DNA of 64,000 bases from Mesostigma viride (taxonomy: Eukaryota > Streptophyta > Mesostigmatophyceae > Mesostigmatales > Mesostigmataceae). The DNA is taken from positions 1,375,783 to 1,439,782 of the forward strand of contig RPFO01000131.1 of NCBI GenBank assembly GCA_009746045.1, read 5' to 3'. The position numbers and the translations under genes were made by a program. The notes under the pieces were generated by a model, which was not told the DNA's origin, made no database searches, and saw only the letters and a list, made by a program, of their open reading frames with translations. Each line of letters starts with the position of its first letter. The stretch's first letter is position 1. Below, in pieces: positions 27,211 through 37,724 of the stretch.

Positions 27211-30200
27211 CTACTCAAATATCTTGAAGAGGACCTCAAATACGGCAAGCGTGACCCCAAACTGAGGCGCACTACGCAGGACGCGGAATCCGCCCCCCTT
27301 GAACAGGGTTGGCCATCCCTCCTCCTGGATGATTTTCGCATAGCAGTCCCAAATGCCATCATAGGGTTTCTCTCCCAGGCTCTTGTCGCAGATCTGGTGT
27401 CACAAGCACAGAACCGAGAGCATCCCGAATTATTCACGGGTGAAAAAAAAAAAGGCGACAACACCCACACACGAGGGAAAGTTCCGCATACAAGACAACT
27501 AAATGCGGCGGCTTTGGGTGCGACAGGCTCTAAGCAGCATGCTGCCCAGGCAGCCTGAAAAGATAAGATGACAAGGCGCCAGCTCTCAAGCCTAAATGGA
27601 CATCCTTGCCTTCATGGTACCTTGGACAGCCACAACATTCCAATCGGTATTGGAAGTACCAAATCAAATTGCAAAACGTCTGTCGAGAGACATCATGCAC
27701 CCTGGTAAATTGGAACAGGGGCGAAAGAGAGAAGGTACCCGGCTGTCTCTACACCACGTTACAACTTACTGCATTCCACCCAACGCCACCACCCATGGGT
27801 GCGACATGCGAAAGCCATGCGTGGCGTCTGGGATACAACCCACCTATGCTAGGAGCAGTGTATAACCACGCATGCCGTCATTCTCCTGGTCCTATACTGC
27901 CTTATACAAACCTACCCCTGCCATACCCAACCCCGCCCCCCATCCTCATTCTCCCTGATTGTTTGCCCCTTCCTCGTGCTAATCCTTAAAGCAATCCTGC
28001 TATTCCTCCCGCCTATCCATCCTCTCAAGCCCATTGATATCCTCTAAACAATTTATTGCTGCTAACATGCTGATTCTCGGGCCTCGCACCTTCTCCCAGC
28101 CCTCGTCCTCCCTGCCTTCCCTCTCTGTGAGTCCCCCCTTGCGCTGCCTACGATATTTGGCTTTACCACCCAAAACAAGGTTAGGAGCCCTACTACAGTA
28201 GAAACCATAGCACGCGTGCCCACTGCATCCCATAGAATCGCATCGCACTGCATTAGAGGCGCATCCCCACCTGCAGCCTTGTCTTGACCACGTCCATGGG
28301 CGTAGCTAAGTAGGCGGACGGGACACCTGCAAGCGTGCCGGCGAGTACGGTGCCCCATATGCCCCACGCGGTGGCCCAGGGTGCGTCGCGCAGGACGCCA
28401 TAGGCCGAGAAGTACATCGCGTTGAACACGAAGTCGCGCATCATGGTCGACCCCGACGCGCGGTACAGGCCCGCAAAACCCAGTTCGTGGATGACCTGGC
28501 AAGGGTCAGGAAGGGGTCGTTAAGGGGGCAGGGTTGGGGGTGGGCGGGCGGGATAAGAAGGGTGAGGGCATGAAGGACATGCACAGGAGATTTGAGATTG
28601 GGGATGTGCGCCGGATGCAAGCGAGGAGCATACGCGAGGGTGAGAGGGAGCAAGTACATGGGAGGTAGGGGAGGGAGACGGTGCGGGGCATGAACGGGTG
28701 CGTGGCTGCCTCAGCAGAGTCAAGTGGGTGCGGTGAGAGGTGAGCAAGCCAACTGCAGTTGCCTGTCACGGTCAGCCCATGGGCGGTGCTGCCTACCCCC
28801 CGGTTCTAGGCTTGGTGTGGCTATCATTGCCAACGATAGCATAGCTCAAGCTGCTGGCAGATGCAACAGGAACAAAAGCAAAGGCGGCGAGTAGACATCA
28901 GGCCAAGGCACTTCAGCTTTCGATGCTAACGCCCCACACCACCTGCGGCCACAACCATGTCCGCTTGCTGCCTCTGTCATGCCAACAACGCAATGATCCA
29001 AATGCCTGTGTAATGCTAACGACGTGATGATGCCAATGCCTTCGTTATGCTAACAGCAACGCCGACTGAACTGCTAACCATGTCACGATGCAAAAATCTT
29101 CGTACTGATAACACCATGGTGATGCTAACGCCCTTGTGAGGCCATCAAGTGCCCCCCACGTACATCCATGGCGGTCTGGCGCTTGGGGACCGTGGGCAGC
29201 ACCACGGGTGCCACAGGGACGCTCGTCTCCTTGACAAGCACCAGCTGGGCTGACCCTGGGTCACCCGTCCCCTCCACTGGTACCCCCACGCTGGCCGCCC
29301 CCTCCTTGCCAGCCGCCCCTGTGGCAGCATCTGCGGCGGCCATGGCGGCCCGCAAGCGCTCCTCAGCGAGCTGGATCACGCGCCCTTGCATCTGCAACCG
29401 CACCTTGACCATCTCCAGCGGGTTAGCCACCACGATCTGGGCCAGGCCAGACATGCCGCCGGCCAGGAACGCGAGGTGGACAGGGAGCATGGAATCGCGC
29501 GGCACATTGGTCAGGACCACGAGCGTGCGGCGCAGGAAGCTGTTCACAGATAGCTTGATGGCTTTCTCGGGGGCGACGCCAACCTGCAGGGGAGGGGGGA
29601 GGACACAGGACAGAGAAGACAAGTCGCTTAGCACGCTGGTATGGGAGGGGGGGGGGGGGGGGGGGACGACAAGAGGAGGCGAAATTACAGGTGCTAAGAG
29701 GCCAAGTTTGGTTTGTGATGGTTTGCTTCTATGCTTGCAGTGCTCAAGGCAGCCAGACGGCAGCAGGGATAAAAAAATTCCATTAGACGGTGTAACAAAA
29801 TAGAGTTGGTCAGGGTAGGTATCCTCATGCATGGGAAGCTCATGCCACCGCGTGCAGACCATTGCCACCGCGCGCATTTCACATCCACCGCATTGCCTGG
29901 CGTGGGAATAAAACGCTTGCACCAAGTAATAAGGCTTTTAAAATGATGACAAGTGCCTCAAGTTGAGGATGTTACAAGTAGAGACACACGCGTGGTTGGA
30001 GGGGGACAAGTTTGTGAACAACCATGCGCTGCAACAAGGCTGGGTGAACCCTAGGCGTGCATTCCCAGGGTGTCAGCATATCCGTCTGGTGCAGCTGTGC
30101 GGGCGCAGGGTGGGTACCCCCTGTGTGTGCCAAACGTGACGGGGCCAGCACCTCGTGCAAGGTGCAGAATTGACACCGTTGCAACTATTTGGGGGACACA

Positions 30201-31718
30201 ATGAGCTGGGCTCAACATGGGCAACCTGGATCATGGGCAACCTGGATCATGGGCAACCTGGATCATGGGCAGCCTGGATCATGGGCAACCCGGATCATGG
30301 GCAACCTGGATCATGGGCAACCCGGATCTCCTGCCAAGCACGTGCCTGCAATCCTGGATGCCAGGTACCAGGACTGATGGACCACAGCTAGGAGATCTTA
30401 ACACAGTTTATGTCACATTGCACCTGCACTTTCACTTGAGTGCTAGCCTGTTTGAAGAGACCGCCACATGGCTGCAAGGAAACTGTAGCACACAGACCTT
30501 GGGGTGCGGCCGTGCTAGCAACCCAAGCAGAAGGGGAAAGCACTCTCGAAGGGACGCGAGCCCAGGAACAGGAAAAAGCCTCTAACGATCTGAAGAATAA
30601 TAAACCACTGTTCATGGCAGCAAGAATGCTCTACTGCCCTTGCACCTGGCTCTCTATCGGTAAAAAGCATTTTATCATGCCCCCATCACCTGCCCACGCA
30701 CCATCTGCGGCAACAGTCCATCGTACAGCGCCAGCACACCGTCCTCACGCACGACCGTGGCAAAGCAGTCCCACCCGTTGCGGTACTTGGGGGCTTGCAT
30801 CGGCAAGCCCGTCGAGTGCAGCGGCTCGCGCTGCGCCTGCATGCGCGTCTTGACGAAGTCGATCGGGTACACCACGCCCGCGCCCACGCCGCCAGCCACC
30901 GCACCAAACGCAAGGTCCCTGGCAAAGAATTTAAGGTCCTGGATTAACGATGACAGAGCGGCTGGCTCGGGTGGGACGGGTGGCAGCATGGGGGCAGGTG
31001 GAAGGACCTCAGGGATTACCGGCGGGATGGGTACGGACTCCATGGTAATGGGAGCGATGCTCGGCGGTGGCTCGGGAATGGAGAGTTCAACCGCGGGAGG
31101 CGATGACACGGTGCCCTCATCACGTGCTTCGTCTATGAACAGGGGAGAGGGTGTCTCGTCAAGCCGAGCGACGTCCCCTTCCTCGTCGTCGCTCTCGTCT
31201 CGTTCATCTGGTGGTGTCAGCCGTCTCTCGTATTCTGAAAGAACGTCGCCCGAGACGGCGGTGTCAGATTCGTTCCGCGAGGTCAACTCTCGAACTTCCC
31301 TTACGTCTTGCGCGCCTAGAGGCACGTCTTCACCGGCACCCCACCCGGACTTGCAAGGCGAGAATACGGCTGCTATTACAGCGGGTATTATGAGTTGGCG
31401 ACGTGAGATGCCTCCTCCTCCGCCAGCTGCCGTCCGTGCTTCGTTAGCCCCGCCTCGCAAGTCTGAATACGGAGAGGAGTTGTCATTGGAATTCGAAGCA
31501 AGGACGGCCTCGCAGTTCAAATCTCGAAGGCCTTTGCCGGACTTCACTTCAGCATCTTTGCTGGAAGTCAAGCTTGTCTGCGCACTCAAAGCGTGGCATT
31601 TCTTCCGGATGCCCCGTCTGGACCGTGTCAACTGCCGAGGTGATGCTGAAGGTGCCGATGACCTCGCCCCTGACAACCATGTGCCCCCCGCGCAAGGAGC
31701 GAGGGCATGACTGGCCAT
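27211..31718 (-). CDS. Mitochondrial-carrier-family protein, aspartate/glutamate (SLC25A12/13)-like, four exons
   Basis: Exons 31718-30702, 29583-29164, 28495-28271 and 27393-27211 (TAG stop) are all phase 0, totalling 614 aa. The three carrier repeats each keep the signature: PIDFVKTRMQ (about 285), NPLEMVKVRLQ (about 393) and TPMDVVKTRLQ (about 544). VGVAPEKAIKLSVNSF after repeat 1 and APQFGVTLAVFEVLF at the C-terminus are hallmarks of the aspartate/glutamate carrier branch (aralar/citrin/Agc1). The family exchanges solutes across a membrane by alternating access. Two oddities stand out. The ~250-residue N-terminus has no EF-hands; it starts with a Ser/Arg-rich transit-like segment, then SRRQLIIPAVIAAVF (a hydrophobic, twin-Arg-like stretch) and an acidic Pro-rich linker. 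Also, a ~70-aa Ala/Gly/Pro-rich loop interrupts repeat 2. Plastid or mitochondrial location is inference; the exact substrate is unproven. No upstream in-frame extension was sought beyond the ATG at 31718. Confidence 0.9.
29647..29665. repeat. Poly-G run in carrier intron 1
   Basis: 19 consecutive G on the plus strand (poly-C on the gene strand), about 65 nt upstream of the exon 2 acceptor. Confidence 0.95.
30216..30330. repeat. 17-nt minisatellite in carrier intron 1
   Basis: About seven copies of GGGCAACCTGGATCATG, with CAGCC and CCCGG variants. Confidence 0.9.
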
Positions 31719-32654
31719 TATTAGGATTTATTAAACGTGGCTATGCTGCCTTCTGCTAAATACGACGCACGGACAATCCCATTCGAACTAGCGATCGAAG
31801 AATTTTACACATTTCCGTAACTGCACAAAAGGCATGCTTCTTCCATACAGATATACGTCCCTATGGCTGGTATTTCCTGTATTTAATTGTAAATTGATGC
31901 AGCTATGGTAGGTTAATTTTGTGCGCCAGCAGCCCAGCACGCCTGCATGTGCGTTAAAGACCAGGCCGCACCACGAACGGTCAACAGCCTGAACCAACAG
32001 CAGGAGCGGTGACATACAGCCATGCTATTTGGGGGCCCAATACCGCCACCGCCAGGTCGAAATGTCCGGCCCCCATATTGAACTCAGGGTCCAATGCCAA
32101 CCGCCGGAATGAAACTTGCTGGCCCCCAGTATGCTAGCGCCCCCCTGGGGCGCCGCCACCGGTGCGCCGACAGCCGGCCCCCATATGCCCCCCCCCAACG
32201 CGCTGAATTTCCAGGTAAATAGGTGTACGTTTATTCCAAATATAGCCAATAGGTAATCCCTGCTAAGCCTAGGGTATCAAGATGTCAGTGGCTAAAACGG
32301 AGCCTTACTAGACCACGGAAGCCCAACGCGCTGAATTCGTGTTCAGTGACCAGATCACACTTTGATCCGGGAGCAAAATGATTAGCTGTAAGTTACGAAA
32401 AAAAAACGAAATTTTAGTATCTAAGTTCCGCAACGCTTGCTGAATTTGCCCCCTTTCCAAGGCCCGCTGACAATACTTGAGAAATTCACCAATGAATGTT
32501 CGGTTTGAAACTGACCATGGATTGTTACTGGTGGATACAACTGGTGTAGACGAGCACTTGCCACGTGGCAAATCCCCTTTGGCAGTAGGCTCGCCATATG
32601 GGGGCCATGACCACCCGCCGGCAGGCTATTTCAGCCGCAGCCCCTATATTTATA
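31719..32654. other. Upstream flank of the carrier gene, no gene recognised
   Basis: No convincing coding sequence. GC-rich repeats with GGCCCCCATAT occur near 32060-32190 and 32597, and the string AACGCGCTGAATT appears at about 32198 and 32325, so parts are repeat-derived. Confidence 0.4.
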
Positions 32655-33684
32655 TAGGGGCCGGACCAATGCAGCCACCGGCAGCCAGTGTTTTTTTTAG
32701 TGGCGATACACCGCCAAATGTGGCGGTGTGGCACTTTTTTTGGCAAAATGTGGCGGTGCCACCCACTTGGACAGGGCACCCAAGAAGCCACAATTTGGCC
32801 GTGCTGTTCTACTTTGTAGTTTCGTTTCGCCACAGGGTGGCCGTGCCTGAAGTTCACTCTAGTACAGGCTACGCCACAATTGGCGGTGTCAGCCGGTCTT
32901 CCGGCCGGCGTTCCGCCACAAGCCTCCCTAGTACTAGAACTACTATGAGTATTACTATGACTGACTGACTTACTGACTGCATAGTGCATGTACGTAGAGC
33001 CCGGCCAAGTGCCAAGTGGCAAGTGGCCCGCTGCCAGAGACCAGAGTGCACTGTGCAGACTGCAGCTTGTGTGCATTTTCTGGCTTCAGCTGGCTGGCGG
33101 CCTGGCGGCTGGCGCCTCAGTTCCAGTCACTCGCCAGCCATACAGTACTGTACTGCATTGCATTGACTATGTGTTTCGACTTTCGGCACTTCAGTAATCG
33201 TTTTGTTAAGCAGTGGCTGTAGTGGTAATCGTTGTTGTTAATTTACCAAGTACGCCCGGCGCCGATGCCTGAGACGGAGACGCTCGCCCGCCTTGTGTAC
33301 AGGCATTCACGCCTTAAGTTGGGTTCGAGGTTTTTGGTCAACCCAACTTCAGGCGTGAACCCAACTTAAGGCGTGAATGATTCTAATAAATTCTACTAGT
33401 TTGAACTTAAGATAATTAAACATACTGTTCTGAACTACTTTGAACTTGGAATGCCAGTACGGCGCCGCGCCGCGCTGACCCCGCTGCCGGTAGGGTCATT
33501 TGCTGCACCAAAAAGCCAGCCCGCCACACGTGGCCGTGCCAAGCCCAATTTTAATTGGCTTAAAGCCACACATTGGCCGAGTAAACTGAAGTTTTCATAG
33601 TTCGAAACGCCACAAGTGGCCTAGCGCCACTAGTAACGAAAACCTTAAAAAAAACACTGCCGGCAGCCTTGGGGCCAGACCCTA
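32655..33684. mobile_element. Non-autonomous TIR element with subterminal repeats
   Basis: The left end TAGGGGCCGGACCAATGCAG... and the inverted right end TAGGGTCTGGCCCCAAGGCT... align imperfectly, both reaching CGGCAG..AGTGTTTTTTTTA about 40 bp in. Both flanks are crowded with short inverted subterminal motifs of the type GCCACANNTGGC (for example GCCACACGTGGCCGTGCC near 33521 and GCCACAATTTGGCCGTG near 32788). Such subterminal arrays are typical of hAT- or CACTA-like elements. There is no transposase and no clear target duplication. Confidence 0.55.
33305..33378. repeat. Perfect 22-bp inverted repeat (hairpin)
   Basis: ATTCACGCCTTAAGTTGGGT (plus TC) at 33305-33326 pairs perfectly with 33357-33378. 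The 30-nt spacer holds a further near copy of one arm (ACCCAACTTCAGGCGTGAAC). Confidence 0.85.
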
Positions 33685-33898
33685 GTACCCGTGAAATTTT
33701 GGCTGGGCATGTCACCGCTCCTCCAACAGCACAATAAACCAGACAGTTATGCAATCTACTCGTGTGCGGCTAGAGCCCAGGCGAATCCTGGGTGACCTGA
33801 GAATCTGCAGTCGTGCATTAATTATGTACTGTACTGAACAGCCTTCCCCCCCTTGTACACCCCCCCTTGTTCTCTGCTGCCCATGTGCGGCGAGGGAC

Positions 33899-33947
<49 letters not shown>

Positions 33948-33949
33948 CC
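33899..33949. repeat. (AAC)n microsatellite
   Basis: About 17 perfect ACA units. Confidence 0.95.
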
Positions 33950-34133
33950 CTTTGATGTCTAAGATTCTCAGGTTGAAGATCATGAGACCCTGGATTTGAC
34001 TTCTACTTGTAGTATAATTGAAGAAGAATGTAATAGAAATGAGTAAAAACGAATCACAGTAGTAAGATTCTTTAAGATTGTGAGCCCTGGATTTGTCTGA
34101 CCGCTTTCTTAAACATCAAGGGGGGGGGTGTAC

Positions 34134-34275
34134 CATTGAATTGAATTGAATTGAATTGAATTGTAACATAACTCCGTGGGGAGTATATGTAGCCGAGATA
34201 TATGTAGCCGATTGGATGTAGGGGGCATATGGCCTATCATACATCCAATCGGGTGTACCATCCATCCGATATAAT
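34134..34275. mobile_element. End fragment of the long-TIR element family
   Basis: (AATTG)n is followed by TGTAACATAACTCCGTGGGGAGTATATGTAG (positions 34161-34191), matching the terminus at 5641. A GATTGGATGTA / TACATCCAATC inverted repeat lies at about 34211-34250. Confidence 0.55.
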
Positions 34276-34403
34276 ACTATATACCGGCCCTCGGCCACTA
34301 TAGACTCTCTGCGGCCCATGTGAGGCGTTGAGTTGAGTTGAGTTTATTCGGGACCGCGTCGGTGAACCGACAGGGAATTAACTTTTTCCGGGTAAATCAT
34401 GGG

Positions 34404-34894
34404 TATCAAGGAGATAACCAACGCAGGCCAGAAATCGGGAGAATCCGGACCATGGTAGCAGTGCCGAGCTTGCCGTTATCCGTCAGTCTTAATGTCCGCG
34501 TGTTCGAGTCGTTCAGGATGATGAAGATGAATGGTCGGTGATGGAAATGTGTAGCCTTGTTGTGCATTGAAATTATGGCTGGCTAGCTTACGTGCAGAGC
34601 GACTAGATGACCTAGAGGGTGGGGCCGGAAACAGCATGCTGGATCAGGGCGTGTGTTTCGAGCCTAACTAATTATATAGTACGTGCTGTTTCCGGCCCCA
34701 CCGTCTAGGTCATCTAGTCGCTCCACACGTAAGCCAGCCATAATTTCAATGCACAAGGATACACATTTCCATCACCATTCATCTTCATCATCCTGAACGA
34801 CTCGAAAACGCGGAAAAGATAACGGCAGGCTCGAGCTACCATGGTCCGGATTCTCCCGATTTCTGGCCTGCGCTGCATGGTTGTCTCTTTGATA
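34404..34894. mobile_element. Fold-back element, arms ~235 and ~212 nt
   Basis: Sequence from TATCAAGGAGATAACC (34404) to about 34638 is repeated in inverse at 34682-34894. Arms share long blocks such as CAGGCCAGAAATCGGGAGAA, CGAGTCGTTCAGGATGATGA and GAGCGACTAGATGACCTAGA, differing mainly by small insertions in the left arm (TAGC, TTGT, CGGT). The loop is ~43 nt and contains AATTATATAGT. Each arm tip is a copy of the ~30-bp dispersed motif. No protein is encoded. Confidence 0.85.
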
Positions 34895-35144
34895 TAGTAC
34901 GTAGTAACATTTGTTGGCTGCAGGGTCACACATCCTTGGAATACCGACTTACGTCCAGGTCAGCATTCGCCTAAAAAATACCCCGTACTTCTTAACCACA
35001 ACTTGAAAAAATACCCGTAGTGCCGTACTGCGTATTTTTTCCCGTATTTTTTACCCCTCATGAAAATACCCGTACTTTTGCAGTACGCACGGGTTTTACC
35101 GAATACCCCGTATTGCCGTACAGACCAACACAGGCTATATATTG

Positions 35145-35669
35145 CATCCTATACACCGTCTCTACCACGACCGCCATCACCACCAAGCTCCAGGAGCAGG
35201 AAGACACGCGCCGCGAGGCCGCTGACCGCGACCGTCGCCGCTGCCGGGTCATCCTCAGGCGCTTCGACATGCCGCCGGAGGAGACCCCAGACTCTCTTCT
35301 CGACGAGCTGAAGAAACAGCTCTTGGCGTGCATACAGCTGCCAGTGCGATACTGCAGGGCGCCTACCGCCTGCCCCATCCACGGGCCAAGGCTGGGCCCC
35401 CTCCAGTGGTCCTCACCTTCAGCGACATCACAGCCCGAGTTCGGTTCCTCTCTCGCCGCAAGAAGCTGGTGGACACCTCCTGGTCGCTTCACGACGACCT
35501 GACGCCAGCCCAGCAGCAGCAACGCCGCGATCAGTGGCCCGACTACATCCGCCACAAGACCAACCCCGAGAAGCCCCAAGTGTACTGGCGGGGCGGGGAC
35601 CTCTATGTCAACAAGAAACTGTGGAAGCCCCGGCCCCCGGGCTTCCCCGGGATAGAGCACTCCAGCTAG
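35145..35669 (+). pseudogene. LINE ORF1 fragment
   Basis: First frame: KLQEQEDTRREAADRDRRRC, RVILRRFDMPPEETPDSLLD and ELKKQLLACIQLPV. The frame changes near 35340, then continues FSDITARVRFLSRRKKLVDT and LHDDLTPAQQQQRRDQWPDY to a stop at 35669. Layout and motifs are those of an L1-type ORF1 RNA-binding protein (RRM-like plus C-terminal domain). The N-terminal part is missing. It is related to the remnant at 24000-24860 and the ORF at 36102. Confidence 0.6.
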
Positions 35670-36101
35670 TTGTCTAGATGGGGGCAATCGATGATGGGAT
35701 AGCTTAGGCATTACAGCACTTGAAACGATATTAGCGCACAGCGTTATAGTACCTTCAATTAGCTCTGGCACCTTGTGCAGGCCATCAGCTTGCGCCTTAA
35801 TTAGCCGACGTCTTGAGCCCACCTCACATTTGTAGCATAAGCTACTATGCGTCAGCCTACCTATATATGGTATTGGGGGTCCATAGCATAGGCATAACAT
35901 TGTGTCCCATGGCGAGCTATGGATGCCGAGAATGCTCATAACTTTTACATCCGGGCATGAAATTTGGTCGGGTAAATTGCAGTAGAAGCGTCTTTTGATG
36001 ACGAACACGATGATATAATTTTCAGCCGCCATCGCCCAAGATTTAGCGCAATATCAACAAAACGCAGCACAGGCAGGGTTCGTATTTTCCCGGAACCAGC
36101 T
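35670..36101 (+). other. Probable 5' UTR/internal promoter region of the next LINE
   Basis: No coding sequence is seen. It lies between an ORF1 fragment and the complete ORF1 starting at 36102; a 5' UTR is inferred only from position. Confidence 0.3.
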
Positions 36102-37447
36102 ATGGCAGAAACTCCGTCAACCGCCTCCCATACTCTCTCCGAGGGGGAGGCTTCAGCGCCCAACACGATTACTACGCAACTAATTGCAGATGCGGAAACC
36201 ATAGCAACGCAGCCCCGGGCCAGCGAGGCAGCCATTACCGCCTCCTCCAAGCGGCTTTGCGTCAACCCAGCCGACGAGATGGACCGCCAGGTCCCTTTGC
36301 CATCGTCTTCTCAACCCAGCGAGGCCTCCCCCATTGACGAGGACGACGACGACGACGACGACGACGACGCTGAGTTCGACCCAGCATCCTTCATGCCTGG
36401 CCAGGTTGTCGCCGAGCACCGGTTCTTTTCGCTTACCGCCGAGGAGGCGCAGGCTATCCTGCACCACCTGAAAGCCAACGACATTCCACTCTATTTTCCC
36501 ACGTCTGGCGATACCATTTCTACGGACGAGCTTGCCGAAATGGACGAGCCAGAGCTTCGACTTTCTGTTTTTCTGAGCCACGCGCAGGCCCCCTGCCTCC
36601 GGGCACTCTTGTTTGCCGCTTTCGAGGACGCCGAGCACGGCACCGCCAACACCCCTGATGCTGCTTCCCCGGAAGCAGACCTGCACAAGCTCAATAAGGA
36701 AGTCGCAGACATGGCTGCCCAACTCGGCGCCTTGTCCACTGCTATCCGTCAAGACACTGCTGCGCTCCAATTCAGCATTGCCGAGGTCAAGGCCGCCCTG
36801 GCCACACCTCCCCAGCCAGCAGCCCCTGCACTCACCAGCTATGCTAACGTGGTAAAACAGACGGACATTGCCAACCTGATGGAAGATGCAGCACGCAGGG
36901 GGGCTGCAGCCCACAACGGACTGCGGTCGAGGAGGACCTGCGCTCACGCAGTATAGTGGTCCGGTATTTCCAGGTCGCACAGCAGCCTGAAACGGACCTG
37001 ATGCTAGCGCAACGCCTGTACCACAGCCTCATCGTGGGCAGGCTGCAACTGGGCAACGAACGCATCCGCATTGAGTCGGCAGCCTGGATGGCGGGCCAGC
37101 CTGGCCCCATCCGGGTGACCTTTGCGAACGTGGCCAGCAAGGTGAAGGTACTCCAGGCCCGCAAGCTCCTAGGCGGGAGGAACGCGCCGAGCCTCGACGA
37201 CCTCCTCTCACCGGCCCAGCTAGTCATCAAGAATGGTCTGCTGGGCAGCGACGTGGCGACCAAGGCCAAGCAGGATGGCCAGAAGGTCTACGTCCGCCTC
37301 GTCCACGACACCCCCGTGCTATTCATCAAAGGCCAGCGCACGGAGGCGCAGGCTCCGAACAAGCGGCACAAGTCGGGCCGTCCCAGGCCCGCCCCAGCTG
37401 CGTCATCATCGTCTACGCACGTCCCGGGTATGGATGGCGCCCGGTAA
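36102..37447 (+). CDS. LINE ORF1 protein, one frame break
   Basis: ATG at 36102 opens a 284-codon frame: Ser/Ala-rich start, a run of nine Asp (about 82-90), SFMPGQVVAEHRFFSLTAEE, then a heptad-like region LHKLNKEVADMAAQLGALST. The reading continues in the -1 frame from the G6 run near 36897-36903 with DLRSRSIVVRYFQVAQQPET, PIRVTFANVASKVKVLQARK, and LDDLLSPAQL to the stop at 37447. Coiled coil, RRM-like and C-terminal domains in that order fit an L1-type ORF1p that coats LINE RNA. The break is most simply one missing G. It is followed after ~280 nt by the TTAA element, beyond which the matching ORF2 begins. Confidence 0.65.
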
Positions 37448-37724
37448 GGGCACACCCTCGCGGCCTCGCGGTACAATAGGCTTTGTTTGGGCACAGCCTT
37501 TATAAACAAGCCCCTTTCCATCCTCATGTCGCACCGTGCGAGCATGATCAGGATGCAAGGTCGCCAGGCACGCCACGGTCAACCTTCCCGCCAATTTACC
37601 AGCCTTACACGCCTCCTAGCCCGCCTTGAGCGGGATGAGGCCCAGTCAACACGCCGGCGACCCCAGCCAGGACGGAGACGACGCATATCCGTCCTGAAAG
37701 AAAGCCTCCATGCGTTGACAAGCA

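Noticed and set aside
30757-31710. 317-codon plus-strand ORF opposite carrier exon 1
   Set aside because: Shadow frame of the carrier gene; the minus frame has transit-like and carrier-domain sequence joined by correct splice sites.
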